Origin: Streptomyces althioticus
GTDB taxonomy: Bacteria; Actinomycetota; Actinomycetes; Streptomycetales; Streptomycetaceae
NCBI GenBank assembly: GCA_014649355.1
Contig: BMSW01000037.1
Location: forward strand, 1-36,274
Direction of reading: 5' to 3'
DNA length: 36,274 nucleotides
Program-made: the position numbers and the translations under genes
Shown here: positions 15,000 to 23,723 of the stretch, piece by piece
Numbering within the stretch: the first letter of the stretch is position 1
Layout: the number at the start of each line of letters is the position of its first letter
Notes under the pieces: model-generated
What the model was told of the DNA's origin: nothing
The model's input: only the letters and a program-made list of their open reading frames with translations
Databases searched by the model: none

Positions 15000-15012
15000 C
15001 GAAGCGCTTCGA
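14999..15012. promoter_or_regulatory. LacI-family operator at the GH3 promoter
   Basis: A perfect TCGAAGCGCTTCGA, identical to the site at 14808-14821, lies 35 bp before the GH3 start. The two centres in this divergent promoter region are 191 bp apart. Identity with the lacI-promoter sites ties GH3 to the same regulator. Confidence 0.85.
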
Positions 15013-15047
15013 AAGCGCCGTAGCGCTCCATTCCGAGGGGACCCCAC

Positions 15048-17891
15048 GTGACCGCACCCACCCCGCCCACGCCGCCGTTCCGCGACCCGGACCTGCCGTT
15101 CGCCGAGCGCATCGACGATCTGCTGTCGCGGCTGACCCTGGACGAGAGGATCGGCTTCCTGCACCAGTTCGGTCCCGCCGTCGAGCGGCTGGACGTCGCC
15201 GCGTTCCGCACCGGTCAGGAGGCCCTGCACGGGGTCGCCTGGATGGGTCCGGCGACCGTCTTCCCGCAGGCCGTCGGGCTGGGCGCGACCTGGAACGAGG
15301 ACCTGGTGCGCCGGGTGGGCGAGGCGGTGTCCCGCGAGGCCCGCGCGATGCGCTCCCGCGACGAGCGGGTCGGCCTCAACGTCTGGTCGCCGACCGTGAA
15401 CCTGCTGCGCCACCCGCTCTGGGGCCGCAACGAGGAAGGCTACTCCGAGGACCCGCGCCTCACCTCGGCGATCGCCACCGCCTACACCCGCGGCCTGCGC
15501 GGCGACCACCCGGTGTACTGGCGCACCGCACCCGTCCTCAAGCACTGGCTGGCGCACAACAACGAGACGCGCCGGGACACCACGTCCAGCTCGGTCCGGC
15601 CGCGCGTGCTGCACGAGTACGACCTGCGTGCCTTCCGCGACGCCGTGGAGGCGGGCGCGGTGGCCGGGGTGATGCCGGCGTACAACCTGGTGAACGGCCG
15701 CCCCAACCACGTGTCCCCGTACCTGCGCGAGCACCTGCGCGCCTGGACCGACGAGGAGCTGCTCGTCTGCTCCGACGCGGGCGCGCCGTCCAACCTGGTC
15801 GACTCCGAGCATTACTTCGGCACGCACGAGGAGGCCACGGCGGCGGCCCTGCGCGCGGGCGTCGACAGCTTCACCGACCACGGCACCGACAGCTCGAAGA
15901 TCGTCATCCGGATCAAGGGGGCCCTGGAACAGGGCCTGTTGAGCGAGGAGGACGTCGACACGGCCGTCCGGCGGCAGCTGTCGGTGCGGTTCCGGCTCGG
16001 CGAGTTCGACCCGGACCGGGACCCGTACGCCGGTGAGCGGGCCTTCGACACCCCCGAGCACCGGGAGCTCGCCCAGGAGGCCGCCGAGCAGGCCGTCGTG
16101 CTGCTCAAGAACGACGGTCTGCTGCCGCTCGCCCCGGGCGTCCGGCTCGCCGTGGTCGGGCTGCTCGCCGACGAGTGCAAGCTCGACTGGTACAGCGGCA
16201 GCCTCATCCACCGCTCCACCCCGCTGGAGGGCCTGTACGAGCGGTTCGGCGCCGACCGGGTGGAGTTCGCCGAGGGCGTCGACCGCGTCCTGCTGCGCAC
16301 CTCCTCCGGCGCCTTCCTGCACGTGCCGCCCGCGCCGGACGCCCCGGAGGCGGCACGCGGCGAGGAAGGCGCCCTGGATCCCGCACTGCTCGCGGGCCGC
16401 ACCGACCTGCCGCCGCTCACCGCCGCACCGGACGGCACCGAACTCGCCCTCGTCGACTGGGGCGACGGGGTGCTCACCCTGCGTGCCCCGGACGGCCGGT
16501 ACCTCTCGGTCGCCGACGACGGGTATCTGCGTGCCTCCGCCGACCAGCCGGGCGGCTGGATCGTGCAGGAGACGTTCCGGCTGGAGCCCCACGGCGACGG
16601 CCATCTGCTGCGCCACCTCGGGACCGGGCACCCCGTGCGGATCACCCCGGACGGGGTGCGGGCCGCCGAGGGCGAACCGGAGGTGTTCGAGCTGGTCGTC
16701 ACCGCGCGCGGCGAGGACGCCGTGGCCCGCGCCGCCGCCGCGGCCGACGTGGTCGTGGTGGTCGCGGGCAACGACCCGCACATCAACGGCCGGGAGACCG
16801 AGGACCGCACCACCCTGCGCCTGCCCGCCCAGCAGGAGATGCTGCTGCGCGCCGCCCGCACCGCGAACCCGCGCACGGTGCTGACCCTGGTGTCCGCCTA
16901 CCCGTACGCGGTGGACCCTGCGGACCTCCCGGCGGTGCTGTGGACCGCGCACGGCGGCCAGGCGGCCGGCACGGCACTCGCACGGGTCGTCGCCGGGGAC
17001 GTCTCCCCCGCCGGACGGCTGCCGCAGACCTGGTACGCCGACGACGCCGATCTGCCGGAACTCCTCGACTACGACGTGATCGGCGGACGCCAGACCTACC
17101 TCTACTTCGAGGGCGCCCCGCTGTTCCCCTTCGGACACGGCCTGTCGTACACGTCCTTCTCCTACGGTGAGTTGACGGCGGACGTGACGAACTCCGGGGT
17201 GCGGGTCGCGTTCTCGGTCATCAACACCGGCACGGTGACGGCCGACGAGGTGGCCCAGCTCTACGGGCGGGCCGTGGACCCGTCGGTGCCGCGGCCCCGC
17301 CGCGAACTGCTCGGCCACCGCCGGGTGACGCTCGCGCCCGGCGAGAGCACCCGCCTCTTCTTCGACCTGCCGCTGTCCGCGTTCGCCTTCTGGGACGTGG
17401 CGGTCGGACGGTGGCGGGTGGAGCCGGGGGCGTACGAGCTGCTGGCCGGCGCGTCCAGCGAGGACGTGCGGCTACGCGCCACCGTGACGCTGGAGGGCGA
17501 GCCGGGCGGTGCGCGTCCGGTCGCCGAACGCGGCCTGGACACGGCCGACTTCGACGAGCAGAGCGGCACGGAGATCGTCGACCGGACGAAGGAGTCGGGC
17601 GACGCGGTGGCGCCGGTCTCCGGCAAGGACGGCGAACTGCTGTACCGCCGGTGCGACCTGGGCGCCGGCGTGCGGGAGGTGTCCGTGGAGATGTCCGGCA
17701 CGGGCACGGTGGAGGTCGCCCTGGACGGCGGCCCGTTGCTCGCCTCGCTCTCCCTGGAGACGCCCACGGCCGATCCGTACACGTACGTCGCCGTGACCGC
17801 CCCGGTCGCCGGGGAGCCCGGCGGGGTGCGGGACGTGCGGCTGCGGGTGCGGGGGGCGCTGCGGGTGGCGCGGGTGGACTTCAGGGGCTGA
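15048..17891 (+). CDS. Multidomain GH3 beta-glycosidase with inserted beta-trefoil-like and C-terminal CBM6-like domains
   Basis: GH3 enzymes are retaining exo-beta-glucosidases/xylosidases. The 947-aa protein starts at a GTG with GAGGGG seven nucleotides upstream. Domain 1 (about 10-320) has GYSEDPRL, KHWLAHNNE and the probable nucleophile D243 in LLVCSDAGAP. Domain 2 begins near 345 (EQAVVLLKNDGLLPL) and resumes at 560-700 with VVVVAGNDPHINGRETEDR, where an acid/base Glu is expected. Between these halves, about 412-553, sits an insertion with three fascin/ricin-like repeats (FLHVPP, LTLRAPDGRYLSVADDG, HLLRHLGTG). A fibronectin-III-like domain covers about 705-805. The last 130 residues resemble a CBM6 (EQSGTEIVDRTKESGD to RVARVDF). 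No signal peptide is seen. It is divergent from the operon and under the same operators. Substrate is uncertain; xylosides or glucosides are likely. Confidence 0.88.
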   Translation: MTAPTPPTPPFRDPDLPFAERIDDLLSRLTLDERIGFLHQFGPAVERLDVAAFRTGQEALHGVAWMGPATVFPQAVGLGATWNEDLVRRVGEAVSREARAMRSRDERVGLNVWSPTVNLLRHPLWGRNEEGYSEDPRLTSAIATAYTRGLRGDHPVYWRTAPVLKHWLAHNNETRRDTTSSSVRPRVLHEYDLRAFRDAVEAGAVAGVMPAYNLVNGRPNHVSPYLREHLRAWTDEELLVCSDAGAPSNLVDSEHYFGTHEEATAAALRAGVDSFTDHGTDSSKIVIRIKGALEQGLLSEEDVDTAVRRQLSVRFRLGEFDPDRDPYAGERAFDTPEHRELAQEAAEQAVVLLKNDGLLPLAPGVRLAVVGLLADECKLDWYSGSLIHRSTPLEGLYERFGADRVEFAEGVDRVLLRTSSGAFLHVPPAPDAPEAARGEEGALDPALLAGRTDLPPLTAAPDGTELALVDWGDGVLTLRAPDGRYLSVADDGYLRASADQPGGWIVQETFRLEPHGDGHLLRHLGTGHPVRITPDGVRAAEGEPEVFELVVTARGEDAVARAAAAADVVVVVAGNDPHINGRETEDRTTLRLPAQQEMLLRAARTANPRTVLTLVSAYPYAVDPADLPAVLWTAHGGQAAGTALARVVAGDVSPAGRLPQTWYADDADLPELLDYDVIGGRQTYLYFEGAPLFPFGHGLSYTSFSYGELTADVTNSGVRVAFSVINTGTVTADEVAQLYGRAVDPSVPRPRRELLGHRRVTLAPGESTRLFFDLPLSAFAFWDVAVGRWRVEPGAYELLAGASSEDVRLRATVTLEGEPGGARPVAERGLDTADFDEQSGTEIVDRTKESGDAVAPVSGKDGELLYRRCDLGAGVREVSVEMSGTGTVEVALDGGPLLASLSLETPTADPYTYVAVTAPVAGEPGGVRDVRLRVRGALRVARVDFRG

Positions 17892-17905
17892 GCGCCGGAC
17901 GGCGA

Positions 17906-17940
17906 AGGGCCCGGCACCGAACGCGTCGGTGCCGGGCCCT
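17906..17940. terminator. Strong bidirectional terminator between GH3 and the aldehyde dehydrogenase
   Basis: A perfect 14-bp stem (17906-17919 with 17927-17940) encloses a 7-nt loop. It lies 14 bp after the GH3 stop and 14 bp from the stop of the convergent aldehyde dehydrogenase, so it serves both. Confidence 0.9.
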
Positions 17941-17954
17941 GCCACGACAGGTCC

Positions 17955-19400
17955 TCAGAGGGCGAGACCGGTGAGAACCATCACCCGCTCGTAGGTGTAG
18001 TCCTCCATCGCGAACCGCACGCCCTCGCGGCCCACACCGGACTGCTTGGCGCCGCCGTACGGCATCTGGTCGGCGCGGTAGGAGGGCACGTCGCCGACGA
18101 CGACGCCGCCGACCTCGAGGGCGCGGTGGGCGCGGAAGGCGGTCTGCAGGTCGTGGGTGAACACGCCCGCCTGAAGGCCGTACTTGGAGTCGTTGACCGC
18201 GGCGAACGCCTCCTCCTCGCCGTTCACCTTCTGCACCGTCAGCACCGGCCCGAAGACCTCCTCGCAGGAGATCGTCACGTCGGCGGGCACGTCGGCGAGC
18301 ACGGTCGGCGCGTACGAGGCGCCGTCGCGCTTGCCGCCGGTGAGGAGGGACGCGCCGGCCTCGACGGCCTCGTCCACCCAGGACTCGACGCGCTTGGCGG
18401 CGTCCTCGCTGACCAGCGGGCCGACGTCCGTGGCGTCGTCGGACGGGTCACCGGTGACCTGCGCCTCCACGGCGGCGACGATGCGCGGGAGCAGCCGGTC
18501 GTACACCGAGGCGTCCGCGATGACACGCTGCACGGAGATGCAGGACTGGCCGCCCTGGTAGTTGGAGAAGGTGGCGATACGGGTCGCGGCCCGGTCGAGG
18601 TCCTCGTCGCTCGCGAAGTCGGCGAGGACGACGGCCGCGCCGTTGCCGCCCAGCTCGAGGGTGCAGTGCTTGCGCGGCACCGAGTCCATGATCGCGTAGC
18701 CGACCTTCTCGGAGCCCGTGAAGGAGATGACCGGCAGCCGCTCGTCCTGGACCAGGGCGGGCATACGGTCGTTCGGCACCGGCAGGACGCTCCACGAGCC
18801 GGCGGGCAGCTCGGTCTCCGCCAGCAGCTCGCCGAGGATCAGCGCGGACAGCGGGGTGGCCGGCGCCGGCTTGAGGATGATGGGCGCGCCGGCGGCGATC
18901 GCGGGGGCCACCTTGTGGGCGCACAGGTTCAGCGGGAAGTTGAACGGCGCGATGCCGAGGACGACGCCCTTGGGGAAGCGGCGCGTGAAGGCGAGCCGGC
19001 CCTGGCCGCCCGCGTCGGTGTCGAGGCGCTGCGCCTCGCCGCCGTTGAAGCGGCGGGCCTCCTCGGAGGCGAAACGGAACACGGACACGGCCCGGCCGAC
19101 CTCGCCACGCGCCCACTTCATCGGCTTGCCGTTCTCGGCGGAGATCAGCTGGGCGATCTCCTCGGTGCGCTCGACCAGCCGGCGGCTGACGTGGTCCAGG
19201 GCGGCGGCCCTGACGTGGGCGGGGGTGGCGGCGAACTCGTCCCGCACGGCGTACGCGGCGGCCACGGCCTCCTCGACCTGGGCGTCGGTCGGCACGCTCA
19301 CGGCGCCGACGACCCGGCCGTCCCAGGGGGAGGTGACGTCGAAGGCGGTCTCGCCGGTGGCCTGGCGGCCGGCGAGCCAGAAGGCGTGGGTGGAAGTCAT
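17955..19400 (-). CDS. NAD(P)-dependent aldehyde dehydrogenase, probable succinate-semialdehyde dehydrogenase
   Basis: Oxidises an aldehyde to its acid. The 481-aa protein has the full ALDH set: N154 in APFNFPLN, K177 in ILKPAP, the general base E249 in TLELGGNG and the nucleophile C287 in GGQSCISVQR, then EEVFGPV near the C-terminus. Context suggests succinic semialdehyde as substrate: gabT and a PucR-type regulator are close by, and GabT makes succinic semialdehyde. The active-site sequence is not the usual GabD type (GQxCxxxxR with an SSADH-specific loop was not recognised), so a broader aldehyde range is possible. A CCCCGGACAA-type motif in its promoter region also occurs upstream of gabT. 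A GGAGG ribosome site is not obvious; GGAAGGG lies about 11 nt before the ATG. Confidence 0.85.
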   Translation of the reverse strand: MTSTHAFWLAGRQATGETAFDVTSPWDGRVVGAVSVPTDAQVEEAVAAAYAVRDEFAATPAHVRAAALDHVSRRLVERTEEIAQLISAENGKPMKWARGEVGRAVSVFRFASEEARRFNGGEAQRLDTDAGGQGRLAFTRRFPKGVVLGIAPFNFPLNLCAHKVAPAIAAGAPIILKPAPATPLSALILGELLAETELPAGSWSVLPVPNDRMPALVQDERLPVISFTGSEKVGYAIMDSVPRKHCTLELGGNGAAVVLADFASDEDLDRAATRIATFSNYQGGQSCISVQRVIADASVYDRLLPRIVAAVEAQVTGDPSDDATDVGPLVSEDAAKRVESWVDEAVEAGASLLTGGKRDGASYAPTVLADVPADVTISCEEVFGPVLTVQKVNGEEEAFAAVNDSKYGLQAGVFTHDLQTAFRAHRALEVGGVVVGDVPSYRADQMPYGGAKQSGVGREGVRFAMEDYTYERVMVLTGLAL

Positions 19401-19474
19401 GTGGGTCCCGGCCCTTCCGCGTAGGAGGTGTACGTGGGTTGCTGGCCACCACGGTAGGTCCGGGACGCCGGAGC

Positions 19475-19489
19475 GGCGTTTGTCCGGGG
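19475..19489 (-). promoter_or_regulatory. CCGGACAA motif upstream of the aldehyde dehydrogenase
   Basis: Read on the minus strand this is CCCCGGACAAACGCC, 75 bp before the aldehyde dehydrogenase start; a second CCCGGACC lies about 24 bp nearer the gene. The gabT promoter region has the nearly identical CCCCGGACAACGCC. It is a candidate binding site of the neighbouring PucR-type regulator. Confidence 0.45.
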
Positions 19490-19535
19490 CGGAGTACTAC
19501 CCGGCCCCTCCATGCCACTTTGGCACCAGCCCGCC

Positions 19536-19690
19536 CAGGGGCGCGGGGAACTGCGCGACCAGCCACGGACGTCCCGCACCCGGCGTCGTAGAGGTGCCGC
19601 TGCGCCCACCCGTGCCGCCCCAAGCGGCACGACTGCCCGCGGCTGGGGCGGCACGCCCCCTCAGGGGCGCGGGGAACTGCGCGCCCGCCC
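19536..19690 (+). repeat. Dispersed Streptomyces repeat, copy A (modules X-Y-X')
   Basis: This 155-bp part of the 315-bp gap between the aldehyde dehydrogenase and pucR is made of modules also present in inverted orientation at 36157-36268. Module X (19536-19582) contains GCGCGGGGAACTGCGCG followed by ACCAGCCACGGAC. Module Y (19593-19644) contains a hairpin with an 8-bp stem (19611-19618 with 19624-19631). A truncated second X lies at 19662-19683. I see no open gene in it. The rest of the gap holds the aldehyde dehydrogenase promoter and a small TGCCA/TGGCA hairpin at 19513-19525. Confidence 0.85.
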
Positions 19691-19715
19691 CGCGCCGGAA
19701 GGACAGCCTCGCCGC

Positions 19716-21275
19716 TCAGGCCGTGTCCGCCGACGTCGCCTTCAAGGCAAGCCACAGCTCCATCCGGACATCCGGGTCGTCCAACGACCGCCCCAGAATC
19801 TCCTCCACCCTCCGCATGCGGTAGCGAAGAGTGTGCCGGTGCACACCAAGATCCGCCGCCGCGGCGTCCCACTGCCCGTGCCGGGACAGCCACGCCCGCA
19901 AAGAGGCGACAAGGTCGCCACGCCCCGTCGCGTCATGATCCCGCAGCGCCCGCAGCAACCCGTCCGCGAACGCCTTCACCGCGTCGTCCGCGAGCAACGG
20001 CAGCACGGACCCCGCGGCCATCTGCTCGTGCTCCACCAGCACCCTGCCCCGCCGCCGGGCCACGGACAACGCCTGTTCGGCCTGCTTGTAGGCGGCGGAC
20101 GCGGTGATCGGCCCGGCCGGCGCGGACAGCCCGACGACCAGTTCGTCGTCGTCGGCCTTCCGCGCGGCCTCCCGCGCGGCCGCGTGGTCGCAGCAGGCGG
20201 CGACGACGGTGCCGCCGTCCGCCGCCAGCACGACCAGCCGCTCCCCCTCCGGCACCACCAGCACCGCCTCGCCCGACCGCGCCGCGGCGGACTCGGCGGA
20301 CTCGGCGAGGGCGCCGAGGGCGTCCCCGTCCGCCACCCCCTGGGCGACGATGATCCGGAACGGCGCGTCGAGCAGTCCGCCGTACAGATCACCGGCGACC
20401 GCGCGGGCATGGTCCGGTTCCCCCGCGAGCAGCATGCGCAGCACGGCCGCGCCGATGCGCTGTTCGGCGGCGTGCAGCGAGCGGGAGCGTTCGGTGGTGA
20501 GGGTGAGCAGCGCGACGGCGGAGTGGACGGCGTAGCGCTCGGCGGTGCCGGGGGCGGACTCGGTGCCGACGGCGAGCGCCGCGCGGGGGCGCCGTCCGGT
20601 GCCGAGGGAGTGCAGCTCCACCCGGTCCTCGTGCTCCGGCCCCGCGACCACCGAGGAGGCGGGCGTGGGCCGCTCCCGCAGCCGCGTGACCTCCGCCGTG
20701 AGCCGGGCGGCGCGGCGGCCCGCCCAGTCGGGTGCGGCGGCGACGACCGCGCCGGAGGCGTCGTACAGCGCGGCCCACCCGTCGACCTGGGAGGCGAGCG
20801 CGGCGAGCAGCCCTTCGGGGCCGTCGGTGAGAGTGTGCCGGGTGAGCTCCCGCTGGGCGGCGAAGCCGGCGGTGACCGCGCGGTACTGGTCGGCGGCGAT
20901 CGCGGCGGACACGGCCTTGCTGATGGCGAGGAACGGGGTGCGGCGCGGCACCTCCAGCAGCGGCAGCCCCTCCTCGCGCGCGGCGTCGACCAGCGCCTCG
21001 GGGATGTCGTCGTAGTGGACGCCGACGGCGAAGCCGAGTCCGACCACGCCCGCGCCGACCAGCCGTTTCACGTAGCGGCGCATCGCCTCCCGGTCCTCCG
21101 CGTCCAGTTTCAGCGCGGTGATCAGGAGCAGCTCGCCGCCCTCCATGTACGGCACGGGGTCGGCGAGCTCGCTGGCGTGCGCCCAGCGGACGGGCGCGTC
21201 GAGGCGGTCCTCCCCCGCGCGCACGGTCAGTTTGAGCGCGGAGTGGTGGACGAGCGAGGCGAGCGTCGGGGGCAT
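19716..21275 (-). CDS. PucR-family transcriptional regulator
   Basis: A 519-aa regulator of the PucR family, whose members activate purine, amino-acid or GABA catabolism genes. The N-terminal PucR sensor domain covers about residues 5-125 (SLVHHSALKLTVRAGEDRLD, with GGELLLITALKL). A GGDEF-like or CdaR-type middle region follows (FRIIVAQGVADGDALGALA). The C-terminal helix-turn-helix is near 460-515: LRAWLSRHGQWDAAAADLGV, then HRHTLRYRMRRVEEILG, the family's signature. It lies between a succinate-semialdehyde-type dehydrogenase and gabT, so control of GABA or polyamine-derived nitrogen use is the likely role. The ATG at 21275 starts the sensor domain directly. The effector is not evident from sequence. 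Confidence 0.92.
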   Translation of the reverse strand: MPPTLASLVHHSALKLTVRAGEDRLDAPVRWAHASELADPVPYMEGGELLLITALKLDAEDREAMRRYVKRLVGAGVVGLGFAVGVHYDDIPEALVDAAREEGLPLLEVPRRTPFLAISKAVSAAIAADQYRAVTAGFAAQRELTRHTLTDGPEGLLAALASQVDGWAALYDASGAVVAAAPDWAGRRAARLTAEVTRLRERPTPASSVVAGPEHEDRVELHSLGTGRRPRAALAVGTESAPGTAERYAVHSAVALLTLTTERSRSLHAAEQRIGAAVLRMLLAGEPDHARAVAGDLYGGLLDAPFRIIVAQGVADGDALGALAESAESAAARSGEAVLVVPEGERLVVLAADGGTVVAACCDHAAAREAARKADDDELVVGLSAPAGPITASAAYKQAEQALSVARRRGRVLVEHEQMAAGSVLPLLADDAVKAFADGLLRALRDHDATGRGDLVASLRAWLSRHGQWDAAAADLGVHRHTLRYRMRRVEEILGRSLDDPDVRMELWLALKATSADTA

Positions 21276-21384
21276 CGGGGCGGTGAGCCTTCGGTTCGGC
21301 GGTCGGGGGGTCGGTGTGCAAGAACGGTGATCTTTTGGCCGTCTCGTATGAACGGCCTGTGTCGATTCTGCCTCACCGTACGGT

Positions 21385-21454
21385 CCCCGGCGGCGGGACC
21401 GCTCACTCCCGCAGGTACGGCCCCCGGCGGCCGGGACCGCTCACTCCCGCAGGT
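21385..21454. repeat. Tandem partial duplication of a gene 3' end
   Basis: Two near-identical copies of about 32 bp (21385-21416 and 21422-21454, one indel) lie 38 bp apart. The right copy includes the last codons and stop of the membrane P-loop protein gene; the left copy repeats them beyond the stop. It looks like a small slippage duplication in the 165-bp gap before pucR. Confidence 0.75.
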
Positions 21455-23561
21455 TCACCAGGAGCGGCGGCGCGTGCTCGCCCTTCACGGTCGTCAGGGA
21501 CAGCACCGCGTGCCCCGCGGGCACCGCGTGCGCCAGCTCGGACGCCGACCAGCGCTCCCGCTCGACCTGGCGGACGGTGACCGCCCGCGCGGTGGGCGCC
21601 TTGCCGGTGATGGCCCGCCGCACCGCGTGTACGGCCTTGCCGGCGGGGCTCTCCGCGATGATCTGCCGGTCCGTGACGTCCCGCGCCTCGGTCCACTCCT
21701 TGCCCCACACCTCGGCGAAGTCCTGCCCGTCCCAGGGGGTCACCCCGGACAGCGCCATACGGCAGCCGGTGGCGCCGAGCAGCGGCCCGCGCAACGGCCG
21801 GGGCACGTCGTCCAGGGTGCGCAGGGTGAGCAGCACGCCCGCGTTCGCGGACCGCAGCCGCTGGATGCCGCGCACGGACTCGGGGGTGATGACGCCGGTG
21901 GCGTCGTCCAGGACAAGGCAGGCGAAGAGCGAACGGTCCTCGCGTACCGTGACGCTCGCCGCGAACTGGGCGAGGACCAGCCGCGCCAGCATCCGCGAGG
22001 CGTCCGCGTGGCCCCGCTCGGGCAGGTCCACGCGCACCCGGACGGGGTGGTCGAGCGCCTTGAGGGTGAACGGCCGGGACTCGCCGGAGGTGTCGAAGAA
22101 CCCGGCGAAGGCGGGACGGTCGAGCAGCGCCACCCGGTCGGCGAGGACGCCGCCGACGTCACCGGGGTGACCCATCTGCCGTTCCCGCGCGTCGAGTTCC
22201 CGCAGCAGCGACTCCTGGCCCGCTTCCTGGAGGCCCTGGCGCAGGGTGGCCAGGGGAGCGGGGGCGCCGTCGAGCAGCCCGCGCAGCTCAGGCACCGAGG
22301 GGAAGCGGCCGTGCACCGCGCGGAACGGTCCGAGGAGCTGGGCGAGAACGGTGGTGGAGCGGCGGGTGTCGCTGCCGGGGTGCGGGTCCGCGAGGTCGCC
22401 GACGAGCGCCTCGGCGAGCACGGCCGCCGCCTCGTCGGGGTCGGTGGTGCCGCCGTACAGGTCGAGGTCGTACACGGAGTCGGGGCTGCCGATGCGGATG
22501 ACGACGTCGTAGGCGTCGGACGGGCCGAGGCCCGCGCCGGCCGCGCCGACCACCACCACGGCGGTGCGGCCGGCGAGCGCCTGGAGGCACAGCGACTCGG
22601 CGACCGGCCGGACCACGCCGCCGGTCTTGCCGGACCCGGCCGGTCCGACCACGAGCAGGGAGGTGCCGAGCAGGTCGGTCCCGAGGGCGAGGCCGGCGCC
22701 GCGGTAGGCGTAGGGGTTGCGCGGGTCGTCGGCGGTGGTGCCGAGCCGCACCTGGCCGGTGAGCAGGTCGTGGCGGGCCTGCCGGACAGGCAGGTCGCGG
22801 GCGCCGGACGGGTGCGGGCAGGCGCCGGCGCCGTCCTTGAGCACCGCCCCGGTGAAGGTGGCGAGGCTGTGCCGGCCGGTGCGCACGCCCTGCCAGGCGC
22901 GGGCGATCCGGGCGTGGTCGACGTCCCGCATCAGCCCGGCGCGGGCGTCGGCGGCGAGCCGCTCGGCCGCGTCGACGGCGCCGGCGGCGCGCAGTGCGGG
23001 CCAGGCGGCCGGGTCCTCCTCCGGGGCGGGCGGGGGCTCGGCGCGGGGGGTGCGGCGCCAGGCGGGCGGGCCGTAGCGGCGCCAGATCTCGCCCCAGCGG
23101 CCGAGCCGGCCCACGCCGACCATGATGATCCCGGCGATGAGCACGTAGTAGGCGTAGACGACCACGACGGAGGCGAAGCTGTGCGGCTCCGCCCAGGAGT
23201 CGGGGATCATGGCGTACAGCGGCAGCAGCCACCAGCCGCCCAGGTAGCCGTTCCACAGCAGCGACCAGATCAGCCAGCCGACGAGGAAGGCGATCAGCGC
23301 GCCGCTGAACAGCTGACGGCCGGGGATACGCTCGGGCTCCTCCTCCGGGCGGGGCCGGTGACCGAACCGCCAGATGCCGGGGAGCGTCTCCGGGCGCGCG
23401 GTACGCAGCCAGGTGAGGAACGCGGAGCCGTCCGGGGGCGGCGGCGCGCCCGGTGCGTGCGCGGGGCGCGGTGGCGCCGCCGGTACCTGAGGTGGTCCCG
23501 CCGGGCGCGGCACGGGACCGGCCTGCGTGCCCCGCGCGTCCTGGGTACCCTCGCTGTCCAT
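21441..23561 (-). CDS. Membrane-anchored P-loop ATPase (TraD/VirD4-like), function unknown
   Basis: A 706-aa protein with a Pro/Ala-rich cytoplasmic N-terminus (1-45) and two hydrophobic segments: about 84-119 (LFSGALIAFLVGWLIWSLLW, then LLPLYAMI) and 129-152. A large ATPase domain follows, with Walker A GPAGSGKT at 306-313 and Walker B-like LFACLVLDDATG with acidic residues at 552-553. The layout (two N-terminal helices, P-loop, late Walker B) is that of type IV coupling or FtsK/TraD-class proteins. No relaxase, conjugation or secretion gene is nearby, so transfer is not indicated. I recall similar 'ATP/GTP-binding proteins' beside gabT in other Streptomyces. It is divergent from gabT, sharing a 279-bp promoter region. 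The true role is unknown. Confidence 0.75.
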   Translation of the reverse strand: MDSEGTQDARGTQAGPVPRPAGPPQVPAAPPRPAHAPGAPPPPDGSAFLTWLRTARPETLPGIWRFGHRPRPEEEPERIPGRQLFSGALIAFLVGWLIWSLLWNGYLGGWWLLPLYAMIPDSWAEPHSFASVVVVYAYYVLIAGIIMVGVGRLGRWGEIWRRYGPPAWRRTPRAEPPPAPEEDPAAWPALRAAGAVDAAERLAADARAGLMRDVDHARIARAWQGVRTGRHSLATFTGAVLKDGAGACPHPSGARDLPVRQARHDLLTGQVRLGTTADDPRNPYAYRGAGLALGTDLLGTSLLVVGPAGSGKTGGVVRPVAESLCLQALAGRTAVVVVGAAGAGLGPSDAYDVVIRIGSPDSVYDLDLYGGTTDPDEAAAVLAEALVGDLADPHPGSDTRRSTTVLAQLLGPFRAVHGRFPSVPELRGLLDGAPAPLATLRQGLQEAGQESLLRELDARERQMGHPGDVGGVLADRVALLDRPAFAGFFDTSGESRPFTLKALDHPVRVRVDLPERGHADASRMLARLVLAQFAASVTVREDRSLFACLVLDDATGVITPESVRGIQRLRSANAGVLLTLRTLDDVPRPLRGPLLGATGCRMALSGVTPWDGQDFAEVWGKEWTEARDVTDRQIIAESPAGKAVHAVRRAITGKAPTARAVTVRQVERERWSASELAHAVPAGHAVLSLTTVKGEHAPPLLVNLRE

Positions 23562-23723
23562 CGCCCCTGCCCCCTGAGCAGCCGCCTCGTACGCCTACAG
23601 ACACGTCAATCTAACGCCCCGACAGGCGCGGTCCACCGATGGCACGGCCGGGGTTCGCATCCGGCCGGATCGCGCCCTTCGCACCACGTCGGCACGGCCG
23701 CCGTCCGGCGGGTATGTCCACGG

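Noticed and set aside
14835..17318. An 827-codon minus-strand open frame opposite GH3
   Set aside because: It is the antisense shadow of GH3 and crosses the divergent promoter and operators.
21337..21357. A 6-bp inverted repeat next to a TTTT run upstream of pucR, as a terminator
   Set aside because: The T-run is on the wrong side for the minus-strand transcripts, and the stem is short. It could be an operator but there is no supporting second copy.
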